A DNA stretch of 64,000 nt, taken from the NCBI RefSeq assembly GCF_017639205.1, contig NZ_CP071139.1, positions 7,811,501 to 7,875,500 on the forward strand, in the 5' to 3' direction. This document shows, in pieces, positions 15,284 through 23,965 of this stretch. The position numbers and the translations under genes were made by a program. A model generated the notes under the pieces. That model was given only the letters and a program-made list of their open reading frames with translations. It did not search any database and had not been told where the DNA came from. The stretch is from Streptomyces nojiriensis. Lineage in GTDB: Bacteria; Actinomycetota; Actinomycetes; Streptomycetales; Streptomycetaceae. The number at the start of each line of letters is the position of its first letter. The stretch's first letter is position 1.

Positions 15284-17363
15284 TCATCCGCCGCCCGGCG
15301 CGGCCCGGGCACCAGGGCAGGCAGCAGGTCGAGCCGCTCGTCCGTGTCGACGCGGAAGGTGCCGTACGGGTTGATGTTCGACCAGAACAGCGCAGTCAGT
15401 CCTCGCCGGTCCTCGCCGGTCCTCGCCGGTCCTCGTCGGACAGCTTCTTCGCCCAGGCCGGTTCGGCGAGGACCTGCTGAACAGCAGGGTGTTGACGTGC
15501 GCCATGCCGGGGCCGGCGAGGTAGTCGCACGCGAAGGTCGTGCGTACGGCGCGGCCGAGTTCTTCGAGCGCGGAGCAGATGGGGTGCTTGAGGCCGCCGC
15601 GGGTGAAGCGCCGCAGCACCTGCCCGGCCTCGGCGGTGCCCCGGCGCAGGGCGGTGGCTCACTTGACCATCTGGTCGTACTGCTGCTCGATCAGGTCCCA
15701 CTTGATGGCCCGGGTCAGGGAGGCGCCGACCGGACGACCACCCGGGCGGGTCGTCGTCCGGTCGGTACAGGCGGATGCTGCCGATGTTCTTCAACCGGGG
15801 CAGCAGCCGGAAGTTGAGCAGCAGCTCAGTAAAGGCGAACCCCACCACGCTCGCGCCGTGTGTGTCCACGTAGTCGGACCCGATCTCGGCCTCCGTGCAG
15901 TGCCGCAGCAGGCCCTCGATCATCGCCGCAACCTCAGAGGAAGAACAGCTCTTGAGCTGCGAGTAGATGCAGACGTTCTTGCGCTCCACGTGCCAGTAGA
16001 TCGTCACGCCGTTGCCGCCGTAGCGGGCGTGGTACTCGGTCATGAAGTTCGAGGAACCACGAGCCGAACTTCTTCGAGTCCGAGGCGCACGCCGTGCCAC
16101 GGCCCCACCATGCGGCATCGCGGGCGGCGAAGGTGGAGTTCACCAGTTTGGTGACGGCGGCCCGGAGGTTGTCGACGGTGATGAAATGCCGGCGGACGTG
16201 CCGTAGCGCGGCCTCGGTCTCCCCGTGCTCGCCGGTCGCCACGATCGTGCGGATGCCCATGTTCGTGCCCAGCGCGAACAGCGCGAGCAACAGGCGGCGC
16301 TGGAGGGTGGCGCGGTCGATCCGCTCGTACGCGGCGACGGAGGCGAACTCGTCGGTGAAGCCAGTCGTGAAGTCGGCGTGCTTGAGTACGTCCAGGAGGT
16401 CGAGGACGCCCCATCGGCTTACGACCTCCTCTTTCAGGGCCGCCAGGCCGGTGGGCTCGTCCAGCTTCTCCAGCCTCGGCACGGTGATCCACGGCTCACC
16501 CTTGTGGGTGGTGACCCGCCCGCCGAGCCGTCTGCCGGAGCGGCGGACAGCCGGTCCGGGCCGTCGGTCATCCGCTGCTTCAAGCCGGTGACGAACTCGG
16601 CGGGGTCCTGGGGCTGGCGGATCGCGGCGTAGTGCACGGTGCGGGTGGCGTCGAAGTCGCCCGCCAGGTCGTCCTCCGGGTTACGCCGGCGCAGGCCGCC
16701 CTCGATGCAGATCTCGCGGCGCCTGATCGCCTCCGGCAGCGCCACCAGCGTGCACAGTTCGTAAGGGATGCGCTCGACCCCGCCCTTGTCGTCAACGACC
16801 GCCGAGCGCCAGTCCTTGCGCACGACGCCGTCCATCGGCACCTCGTCGGCGGCGTCGTAGAAGCGGGTCTTGCCGTCGACCTCCGCGTACTTCTCCAGCA
16901 GCCTCATAGCGTCCATCACCGGCCGGTAGGCGGTGTTGTTGCACCTGAAGCCCAGCGTCCTCAGCAGCGGCGGCAGCATCTGCCGGTAGTAGGAGCTGTA
17001 CGAGAAGCGCAGGGTGGTACGGACCTTGACCTTGAAGACCTCTTCGTTCGCCTCCGCCACCAGGTCGCGCAGCGTCTTCTCCCCGACCACCGGGTACAGC
17101 GCCGTGCGCACCACCTCGTTCGGCTTGCCGATCGCCGCGTCGGCGAGCTTGAAGGGGATGCCCTCCTTGCCGCGGACCTTCTTCAGCTCCGCCGTCAGCT
17201 GCTTCTCCACCCGGCGCTCGGCACGGGCGTTGATCTTGTGGACCAGAGCCACCAGCAGCTCCACCAGCGCGTCCGTGGTCTCCGCCTGGCGGGAGGAGCA
17301 CAGCGCCGCGAGCAGCGTGATCCGTACGTCCGCGGCGGTGTCGCGGAAATCCGAGGGGTACAT
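15284..17363 (-). pseudogene. Tn3-family transposase (TnpA) remnant with frameshifts and deletions
   Basis: Several frames together rebuild the C-terminal two thirds of a Tn3-type TnpA. From 17363 down: DFRDTAADVRITLLAALCSSRQ, KFNNTAYRP-like and VHYAAIRQP blocks. Then in another frame: LLLALFALGTNMGIRTIVATGEHGE and the catalytic region GTACASDSKKFGSW. Then MTEYHARYGGNGVTIYWHVERK, YSQLKSCSSSEVAAMIEG, VDTHGASVVGFAF, LLPRLKNIGSIRLYRP. The last piece (LRRFTRGGLKHP, RAVRTTFACDYLAGPG, AHVNTLL, LAEPAWAKKLSDEDRRG) lacks the segment between LAGPG and AHVNT. At least three frameshifts occur, and the N-terminal third is missing. No terminal repeats or resolvase were found. Confidence 0.88.
15401..15440. 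repeat. Decanucleotide tandem repeat
   Basis: Three perfect copies of CCTCGCCGGT (15401-15430) plus a degenerate fourth (CCTCGTCGGA). They lie inside the Tn3 transposase remnant at the codons for DEDRRG. Because each unit is 10 bp, every added copy shifts the frame, so slippage here is one cause of the gene's inactivation. Confidence 0.85.
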
Positions 17364-17420
17364 CCCGGCTCGCCTCCGTCACCGCGGACGCATCACCATG
17401 TGCCTGCGAGGCGGTCGCGG

Positions 17421-17843
17421 TCAGTGCTGCGGCAGGCCCTTCACCGCCTCCCAGGTCCAGTCGCGCATCGCATGCCGAACGATGTGCCGCTCGGGTGGAG
17501 ACCCTTCGTCGTCACTCAGCTGCAGCTGGTCGAGGCCGTCAAGGCCGGGTACCTCCCGGAGGGCACGCAGGCGCATGCGGCAGGCCATGCGGACGATCGC
17601 CCGCAGCCAGGCACCGACGGCGGCGCCGCCCCGGACGTCGCCGATGCGCCGCAACGCGGTCAATGAAGCGTCCTGTACCGCGTCCTCCACATCGGGTCCG
17701 TAGCCGAGCAGGCTCAGTGCCACCGCACGCATCGACGCCTGATGGCGGGCGATCAACAGCCCGAGAGCCCCGGTCTCACCGGCCTGCGCCCTGCGCGTGA
17801 GCTCTTCGCCCGAGGGCGCCGCGGACGGCCCGAGCAGCGTCAT
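17421..17843 (-). pseudogene. ECF-type sigma factor, 3'-truncated
   Basis: From an ATG with GGGAGG at about 9 nt, the protein reads ARHQASMRAVALSLLGYGPDVEDAVQDASLTALRRI, then WLRAIVRMACRMRLRALRE. This is sigma-70 region 2 with the DAVQDA core-binding helix. After the linker it stops at about 140 residues (RDWTWEAVKGLPQH), where region 4 should begin, so the -35 recognition domain is missing. The truncation coincides with the Tn3 remnant on its 3' side, implicating that insertion. Confidence 0.75.
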
Positions 17844-17928
17844 GGCCCAACACCTCCCGGACTGCCCTGCCATCCACGCACGGGCTAACCCTGCATGAAC
17901 GTGCGTTTGGCTGGCCCGCTGTCGGTGA

Positions 17929-18495
17929 TCACTTGCCCGCGGTCACGGCCTTGAGCCCTTCCAGCGTCTCCCGGACGAGGCGCGAGAGATCCTGTTGGTC
18001 GGGCTCGCCGATCCAGCGTCCGAACGCCACCTTGAAGGCGGCTATCCCGACCTCGCCGGCCAGGCTCGCGACCGGTTCGGCGACACCGCGTCGGCGCAGC
18101 GCCTCGGCCAGGGCGGAGGCAAGGGAGGCGAGCTTGATCAGCTCGCGTTCCTGGAGCTCGGTGTTGGCCGCGATGACCGCCTGGCGCTGCCGGGCGAGTT
18201 CACGGCGTTCCGCGAACAGCCCGCAGGCGCTCTCCAGGGCCGCGGCCACCGCGTCGATCGGCGCCGCCGTATCGGGGGCGGCGTCGAGGGCGGTGAGGAG
18301 GGACTCCCGCAGAGGGTTCGCGTGGGGGAACAGGACCTCGCGCTTGTCCGTGAAGTGGCGGAAGAACGTCCGTTCCGTCAGCCCCGCCCGTTCGGCGATC
18401 TCCTTCGCGGTGGTCTGTTCGAACCCCCGCTCGCCGTAGAGCTCGAGTGCTGCCTGCTCCAGTCGTCCTCGTGCGTCCGGCTTCCATCTACCCAT
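17929..18495 (-). CDS. TetR-family transcriptional repressor
   Basis: 188 residues. The N-terminal helix-turn-helix lies at about 10-55 (LEQAALELYGERGFEQTTAKEIAERAGLTERTFFRHFTDKREVLF), a textbook TetR DNA-binding domain. The remainder is an all-helical ligand-binding domain. It is divergent from the epimerase gene, with two near-identical 17-bp palindromes in the 123-bp gap, so it almost certainly represses itself and the epimerase. The ligand is unknown. Confidence 0.92.
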   Translation of the reverse strand: MGRWKPDARGRLEQAALELYGERGFEQTTAKEIAERAGLTERTFFRHFTDKREVLFPHANPLRESLLTALDAAPDTAAPIDAVAAALESACGLFAERRELARQRQAVIAANTELQERELIKLASLASALAEALRRRGVAEPVASLAGEVGIAAFKVAFGRWIGEPDQQDLSRLVRETLEGLKAVTAGK

Positions 18496-18512
18496 AGGGC
18501 CGATCCTACGTG

Positions 18513-18529
18513 ATGACAGTGACTGTCAT
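18513..18529. promoter_or_regulatory. TetR operator 1 (perfect 17-bp palindrome)
   Basis: ATGACAGTGACTGTCAT is a perfect inverted repeat about one central base, 17 bp upstream of the tetR start codon. It is nearly the same as the palindrome at 18544-18560, 31 bp away centre to centre (three helical turns). Confidence 0.85.
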
Positions 18530-18543
18530 TAAATGTACTCTCG

Positions 18544-18560
18544 ATGTCAGTCACTGTCAT
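18544..18560. promoter_or_regulatory. TetR operator 2
   Basis: ATGTCAGTCACTGTCAT differs from operator 1 at only two positions (one arm base and the central base). It lies 58 bp upstream of the epimerase start. Together the two sites would let one repressor control both divergent promoters. Confidence 0.85.
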
Positions 18561-18618
18561 CGCTTGGTGCGCGCCATTCTGCGGCCAGGTCGGGTGACCC
18601 GTCTAGGAGGTCTTTCAC

Positions 18619-19530
18619 ATGCGTGTTCTCGTTACCGGAGCGTCCGGCTGGATCGGTTCCGCCGTTGTGCCCGTGCTCATCGGCGCGGGTCATCAGGTCG
18701 TCGGGCTCGCCCGTTCCGACGCCTCTGCCGCCGCCCTGGCCTCGGCCGGGGCCGAGGCGGTCCGCGGAACTCTCGACGATCTCGACGTCCTGCACGGCGC
18801 GGCCGCCGAGTCGGACGGCGTCATCCACCTCGCCTTCAAGCACGACATCGCCTTCTCGGGCGATTTCCGGGGAGCCGCGGAAGCGGACCGCCTCGCCGTC
18901 CAGTCGATCGGCGAGGCGCTCACCGGCTCCGGCCGGCCGTTCGCCATCGCTTCCGGGACGCCCGCCGAACCCGGCTGCACCGCAAGCGAAGACGACGGCC
19001 ACATCCTCGATCCGGCCCAGGTCCGGGGCCCGCAAGCACGGGCCGCCACCTCGGAGTGGGTGCTCTCCCTTGCCTCCCGCGGTGTCCGTTCCTCCGTCGT
19101 GCGCCTGCCCCGTACCGTTCACGGCGACGGGGACGGCGGCTTCATCGCGACTCTGGTCCGCATCGCCCGCGACAAGGGCGTCTCCGGCTACTTGGGAGAC
19201 GGAACCAACCGCTGGCCCGCCGTGCACCGCCTCGATTGCGCGGACCTGTTCCACCTCGCGCTGGAGAAGGCCCCCGCGGGATCGACGCTGCACGCCGTCG
19301 CGGACGAGGGCGTGCCCCTCCGTGACATCGCCGAGGTCATCGGCCGCCACCTGAACCTGCCCGTGGCCCCCGTCCCTGCTGCGGACGCGGCCGAGCACTT
19401 CACCTGGCTGGCCCCCGTCCTCGCGGTCGACCAGCCGTCCTCCAGCACGCTGACGCGCGAGCTGATGGGATGGCAGCCGACCCGGCCGGGACTTGTCGAA
19501 GACCTGGACAAGGGTCACTACTTCGGCTGA
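18619..19530 (+). CDS. NAD(P)-dependent epimerase/dehydratase-type SDR
   Basis: 303 residues, atypical SDR. The N-terminal VTGASGWIGSAVV (TGxxGxxG, residues 6-13) binds the dinucleotide. VIHLAFKHD and SSVVRLPRTVHG follow in the positions expected for SDR_a5-like proteins. The position where YxxxK is usually found reads ATSEWVLS, so a classical catalytic Tyr-Lys pair is not obvious. AGGAGGT ten bases upstream supports the ATG. Divergent TetR control through two operators suggests an inducible detoxification or stress role, as in many Streptomyces TetR/SDR pairs. The substrate is unknown. Confidence 0.85.
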   Translation: MRVLVTGASGWIGSAVVPVLIGAGHQVVGLARSDASAAALASAGAEAVRGTLDDLDVLHGAAAESDGVIHLAFKHDIAFSGDFRGAAEADRLAVQSIGEALTGSGRPFAIASGTPAEPGCTASEDDGHILDPAQVRGPQARAATSEWVLSLASRGVRSSVVRLPRTVHGDGDGGFIATLVRIARDKGVSGYLGDGTNRWPAVHRLDCADLFHLALEKAPAGSTLHAVADEGVPLRDIAEVIGRHLNLPVAPVPAADAAEHFTWLAPVLAVDQPSSSTLTRELMGWQPTRPGLVEDLDKGHYFG

Positions 19531-20058
19531 ACGGCCGACGTCAGGTCGGAGACGAAGCCCGCGCCCGGCCGCAGCTCGCGACGGCATCACCCGCATGAGG
19601 GTTCTACGCCGAAGCGGTCGCGGGCACGGTTGCCCTCGGACACGGGTGGTGCTCGAACAGTCGGGGCACGTGCTTGGAGCGGGACGGGCTGGGTTGCGCT
19701 GTCAGTGTCGAAGGCCGAGCCGCATCGGGACCGGGGGTGGCCGGCCGGCGCCGAGGAGGTGTGGGCGGCGTGGGCGGACCCGGCGTGCGAGACGCCCGGC
19801 GACGCAATCACCGCGGGCCGGCCCACGAAGCTCGCCGTCGAGCTGGGACGGGATCCGTTAGCTCGGACACCAGCAGACGTTGGCCTCGGGCGACTTCGGA
19901 CCGACCGGGGCGCGAACGTCCTCGAAGACTGAAGCCGGGCCAACTGCGAAGGGCGTGACACCACGATGTCACGACGTACCCGGTGACTCCGCTCAACCCC
20001 TGACGGCACGGGCCGGGCCGGGCAGGGCGGCGTTGCGCAAGTGCACGCGTGTGATTGG
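19531..20058. other. Gene-free stretch between convergent genes
   Basis: About 530 bases between the epimerase stop and the end of the FAD monooxygenase pseudogene. Several long but unconvincing frames exist on both strands. None shows protein-like composition or a recognisable motif. Confidence 0.5.
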
Positions 20059-21206
20059 TCAGTGGTGCTGGGTCATGTGGGCGAGGACCTGGGCGGCGCC
20101 GTCGGGGCTGAAGGCGTCGTCGATGGCCCCGGCTGCTCCTTCGGCGGCTTCTACGGAGCGCGGCAGCAGGACCCTCTCGTAGGCGGTGACGGCCTCGTCG
20201 ATGGTGGCGTTGTCGATGAGGGCCTGGGCGAGGTCGGCGCCGTCGAGCATGGCGAGGTTGGCGCCCATCCCGGAGAACGGGGACATCAGGTGGGCGGCGT
20301 CGCCAAGGAGGGTGAGGCCGGGCGCGTGCGTCCAGGTGTGTGGGACGGGCAGGGCGTACAGGGGGCGGTTGACGTAGCCCGTGTCGGTGTCGGTGATGAA
20401 TCCGAGCATTCGGTCGCTCCAGCCGGTGAACCGGTCCAGGATGGCGTCGCGCACGGCGGCGGTGTCGGTGAGGTCGAGCCCGGCCTGCCGGTGCCAGTCC
20501 TCGTCGTTCCGCATGGCGACGTAGACGCGGATGTGTCCGCCGCTGTTGCGCTGGGCGACGAAGCCCTGCTGGTTGTGGAGGGCCATCATGGTGCCGGCAG
20601 CGGTGTTGCCGCGAGGCGGGGGTGGCGGGTGTCGACGTCGTTGAAACCGGTCTCGACGAAGGTGATACCGGTGTAGAGGGGCGTCGCATCCGTCAGCAGG
20701 CAGCGGACCCTGGACCACGCGCCGTCGGCGCCGATGACGAGGTCGGCGTCGGTGGCGGTGCCGTCGGCGAAGTGCAGGCGGTGGATGCCATTGCCGACGG
20801 GCTCGGCGCTGGTGAGCTTGTGGGCCCACTGCACGGTGCCGGGCTCGAGGGAGTCCAGTAGGAGGTCGCGTAGCTGGCCGCGGTCGATCTCGGGGTTGCC
20901 CTCGGTGGTGTCGGCCTCGGGCGGGATGCCGTCGAACACGATCCGGCCGTCGGCGTCGACCATGCGCATCTGCTGGCCCTCGGGGCGGGCCAAGGTGAGG
21001 AATTCGTCCAGCAAGTCGGCGGCACGCAGGGCGTACTGGCCGGTGCCGGGGTGCATGTCCAGGGTGCCGCCCTGGCTGCGGGCGGCGGGAGAAGCGTCGA
21101 GATCGTAGACCGTGACGGGTATGCCGTGCCGCTGGAGGATGCGGGCGCAGGTCAGTCCGCCGGGGCCGGCTCCGATGATCGCGATGCGGGGGGTGGTGAC
21201 GTTCAT
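20059..21206 (-). pseudogene. FAD-dependent monooxygenase (TetX-like group A), frameshifted
   Basis: From an ATG at 21206 the first frame has the Rossmann FAD motif IAIIGAGPGGLTCARIL and GTLDMHPGTGQYAL, then DGIPPEADTTEGNPEIDRGQLRDLLL and DLVIGADGAWSRVR (DG motif). Near 20615, at DVDTRHPRLA, similarity jumps by one base to another frame: MMALHNQQGFVAQRNSGGHIRVY, then LTLLGDAAHLMSPFSGMGANLAMLDGADLA (GD motif), ending at 20059. Total length (1,148 nt, about 383 codons if repaired) is family-normal, so this is a single 1-bp lesion or a sequence error. It is divergent from a TetR gene. Substrates of this group include tetracyclines and aromatic polyketides. Confidence 0.85.
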
Positions 21207-21311
21207 GGTGGTTCCCTCTCTCATTCGGGTGAGGAGTGGGCGGGCCGGGGCAAGGCCGCGCCGACGCGGCCACAAAAACACACTCACTCAAAAAGTGCAA
21301 CGAGCCAATGT

Positions 21312-21338
21312 TTGAAGTCGGCAGATTTTCTCTATGAT
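21312..21338 (+). promoter_or_regulatory. Possible leaderless promoter of the TetR gene
   Basis: TTGAAG (21312-21317) and TATGAT (21333-21338), 15 bp apart, precede the TetR ATG at 21345 by only 6 bp. Together with the lack of a good ribosome site, this suggests a leaderless transcript. Confidence 0.45.
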
Positions 21339-21344
21339 GAAGAC

Positions 21345-21920
21345 ATGACTGCAACCGTGGGGCGCCGTGAGCGCAAGAAGGCAGCCACCCGCCAGGCGCT
21401 GGCCGACACCGCCCTGAACCTGTTCCTCGAACGCGGCTACGACGGCGTCACCATCCGCGACGTCGCAGACGCGGTGGACGTGTCGACCACCACGCTGCTC
21501 AAGTACTTCCCCACCAAGGAAGCGCTCGTGTTCGACGAGGACGCCGAGCAGGAGACCGGACTCGTCGCCGCCGTCCGCGACCGGCCGGAGGGACAGGGCA
21601 TCCCCCAAGCGCTGTGCGCGTACATCAAGCGGGTACGGACCAGTGCCGGCGACGGAGATGTGCGGTTTGCCGCCTTCGTGCGCCTCGTCGACGAAACGCC
21701 GGCCCTGAGCGAGTACGGGCACCGCATGTGGATGCGTCACCGGGTTGCCCTCGCCCGTGCCATCGCCGAGGCTGCCGGGAGCCGGCCCGACGACTACCGC
21801 TGCGCCGCCCTTGCCCACTTCGCCCTGGAAGCATCGGCCTTCGCCCATCGCTCTGATGACCCCGAACGCGCCATGGACGCCGCCTTCGCCCTCCTCCAAG
21901 ACGGCTGGGGGACCGCATGA
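21345..21920 (+). CDS. TetR-family transcriptional regulator
   Basis: 191 residues. The helix-turn-helix domain at about 10-55 reads RQALADTALNLFLERGYDGVTIRDVADAVDVSTTTLLKYFPTKEALV. The ligand domain contains RPEGQGIPQALCAYIKR and MRHRVALARAIAEAAG, as in many Streptomyces TetR regulators paired with FAD monooxygenases. The chosen ATG follows a TATGAT element closely; the frame stays open far upstream but through the neighbour's promoter. Divergent from the frameshifted monooxygenase, whose expression it probably controls. Confidence 0.88.
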   Translation: MTATVGRRERKKAATRQALADTALNLFLERGYDGVTIRDVADAVDVSTTTLLKYFPTKEALVFDEDAEQETGLVAAVRDRPEGQGIPQALCAYIKRVRTSAGDGDVRFAAFVRLVDETPALSEYGHRMWMRHRVALARAIAEAAGSRPDDYRCAALAHFALEASAFAHRSDDPERAMDAAFALLQDGWGTA

Positions 21921-22045
21921 GGGATCACGCCGGGCCCCTCCTCGGGCGGTTCCCGCTGGCTGGCTCTCAGGCTCGGCGGTCCGCACGCGAGCAGGCTGGT
22001 TGCCGTCCGCCACGACCCCGGTACGCCGCGGTCGGCAATCGCCGA

Positions 22046-22110
22046 CCCGACCCGACCCGACCCGACCCGACCCGACCCGACCCGACCCGACCGGGCCGGG
22101 CCGGGCCGGG
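22046..22110. repeat. Pentanucleotide tandem repeats (CCCGA)9 and (CCGGG)4
   Basis: Nine perfect consecutive copies of CCCGA (22046-22090) run straight into four copies of CCGGG (22091-22110). The block is non-coding by all signs and lies between the TetR gene and the MarR remnant. Confidence 0.95.
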
Positions 22111-22195
22111 CGTCGGGAGAGCGTCGTGACCAGGGAACCCCTGCCGTCATGTCATCGCCCTCAGCCGGTATGGGCGCTGGCCCTGGCCACGGCCG

Positions 22196-22465
22196 GGAGA
22201 TCTGGGTGCTGCGCTGCAGCTGGACTCCAGCACGCTCTTCCCGCTGCTCGAACGGCTCGAAGTGAACGGCCTGGTCCTGCGCGAGCGGCGCGCGGCGGAC
22301 GAGCGCTCGGTCGCCGTCCGCCTCGCCGAAGCGGGCGTGGACCTTCGGACCAAGGCCCGCACCGTCCCGCTCGCCATCGGCGATGCCATGAACCTCACGT
22401 CGGAACAGGAAGCCACCGCCAAACACCTGCTCCGCCTGATCGCGGCGAACGTCACCCGCGGCTGA
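22196..22465 (+). pseudogene. MarR-family regulator, C-terminal remnant
   Basis: The frame reads LGAALQLDSSTLFPLLERLEVNGLVLRERRAADERSVAVRL (MarR recognition helix and wing). It continues AEAGVDLRTKARTVPLAIGDAM and LLRLIAANVTRG, matching OhrR-like MarR proteins. The N-terminal dimerisation helices and the start are missing; upstream sequence is in another frame and then dissolves into tandem repeats. It is a truncated gene. Confidence 0.75.
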
Positions 22466-22501
22466 GCGGCCCCTTCGGCCCCGGCCGTCGGGCCGTCGCC
22501 G

Positions 22502-23965
22502 TCATGGCGCTTCGCGGAGGTCAGCTCCCCGTCCCGGGGCTGCCCGCCGTGCGGGGGCGGACCCCGGGCCGATGGGGGAGCCCTTCGTCGGCGGGGGAGC
22601 GGCGGCTGTGCGCCGAGCGGTGCCGACGGCCAGGGCCGCGACGGCCAGTCCGCATCCCGTGATGGCCCACCAGGCCGCCGGCCGCGCCCCGGAGGCTGCG
22701 GCGGCTCCGATCACCGCGATGCCGAGCGCCGCGCCGACCTGCCGGCTGGTCGCGGCGATCGAGGCGGCCACCCCGGCTTGGGCGCTGGGCAGGCCGGCTA
22801 CCGCTGTGTTCGTGACGGGAGCGTTGACGAAGCCGAAGCCGAGCCCGAAGAGCGCGTACGTCAGGGACAGCAGGAGTGGAGACGGGTGGGGCGAGCGGGT
22901 GACCAGCGCGGCCAGTGCGCCGCTGGAGGACATGCCTGCCCCCGCGATCAGTAGCGGCACGCGCGGGCCGCGGCTGCCGACGATCCGCCCGGACAGCGGC
23001 GGGCACAGGAGCGACATCGCCGCCATCGGCAGCAGCCGCAGTCCGGTGTCCAGCGGGCTCAGCCCGAGATCGCCTTGCAGATAGACGGAGTTGGCGAACA
23101 GGAATCCACTGAGCGCGGCGAAGGCGAAGACCGCCGTCGCCATGGCTCCGCTGAAGGGCACGCTGCGGAACAGCCTCGGGTCGATCAGAGGTTCGTCGCG
23201 CCGGCTCTCGTACGGTACGAGCCCGGCCAGCGCGCCCGCCGCGACCATCAGGCCGGCCACGACCAGGGGAGAGGTCCAGCCCGCGCCGGGCCCCTCGATC
23301 AGGGCGTACGTCAGCGTACCGAGCACGACGGTCACCAGGACCTGTCCCACCGGGTCCGGCCGACGGGGGTGCGGTGCCCGGGACTCGGGTATGTGGAGCG
23401 TGGTGAGCAGGAGCGCTGCCAGACCGATCGGCACGTTCACCCAGAACACCGACCGCCACCCCGCGGACTGTACGAGGAGTCCGCCGAGGACCGGCCCGGC
23501 AGCCATGCTCAGGCCGACGACCGCGCCCCAGGCGCCGATCGCCCGTGCCCGCTCATGCGGATGCGGGAAGGCGTGGGCGAGGACGGCCATGGCGACCGGG
23601 GTGAGCATGGAACCGCCCGCCGCCTGCACCGTGCGGAAGGCCACGAGCCAGCCCGTCGTCGGTGCGAGGCTGCACAGCGTCGACCCGACGGTGAACAGCA
23701 TCAGCCCGAGCCGGAAGACGCGCTTGCGCCCGAGGCGGTCGGCGGCGGAACCGGCCGGCGTCAGCAGGGCGGCCAGCACGATCGTGTAGGCGTCCAGGGT
23801 CCATTGCAGGCCGGTCGCGGAGGAGTTCAGGTCCTGCCGGATCGCGGGCAGGGCGACGTTGAGGATGGTGGTGTCGAGGCTGACCAGCAGCACGCCCAGG
23901 CAGCAGATGGCCAGTACGAGCAGCTGCCGGCCGTGACCCGGCTCGGTGGTGCGGGTGCTTCCCAC
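22502..23965 (-). CDS. MFS exporter, DHA2 (EmrB/QacA) type
   Basis: 487 residues with about 14 hydrophobic segments. Signature motifs: LDTTILNVALPAIRQDL after TM1, GSAADRLGRKRVF (motif A), RTVQAAGGSMLTPVAMAVL and GPVLGGLLVQSAGWRSVFWVNVPIG (motif C region). This is a proton-driven drug/metabolite exporter of the inner membrane. The GTG start follows the TGA of the hydrolase gene directly (23966-23968), with GAGGA about 8 nt upstream. It is the last gene of a cupin-hydrolase-exporter operon. Confidence 0.92.
   Translation of the reverse strand: MGSTRTTEPGHGRQLLVLAICCLGVLLVSLDTTILNVALPAIRQDLNSSATGLQWTLDAYTIVLAALLTPAGSAADRLGRKRVFRLGLMLFTVGSTLCSLAPTTGWLVAFRTVQAAGGSMLTPVAMAVLAHAFPHPHERARAIGAWGAVVGLSMAAGPVLGGLLVQSAGWRSVFWVNVPIGLAALLLTTLHIPESRAPHPRRPDPVGQVLVTVVLGTLTYALIEGPGAGWTSPLVVAGLMVAAGALAGLVPYESRRDEPLIDPRLFRSVPFSGAMATAVFAFAALSGFLFANSVYLQGDLGLSPLDTGLRLLPMAAMSLLCPPLSGRIVGSRGPRVPLLIAGAGMSSSGALAALVTRSPHPSPLLLSLTYALFGLGFGFVNAPVTNTAVAGLPSAQAGVAASIAATSRQVGAALGIAVIGAAAASGARPAAWWAITGCGLAVAALAVGTARRTAAAPPPTKGSPIGPGSAPARRAAPGRGADLREAP

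Noticed and set aside
19587..20009. 140-codon minus-strand frame between the epimerase and the monooxygenase
   Set aside because: Ser/Arg/Pro-rich translation typical of out-of-frame reading in high-GC DNA, no ribosome site and no motif.
22046..22110. CRISPR array or attachment-site repeat
   Set aside because: Units are 5 bp with no spacers; this is a microsatellite-like array.
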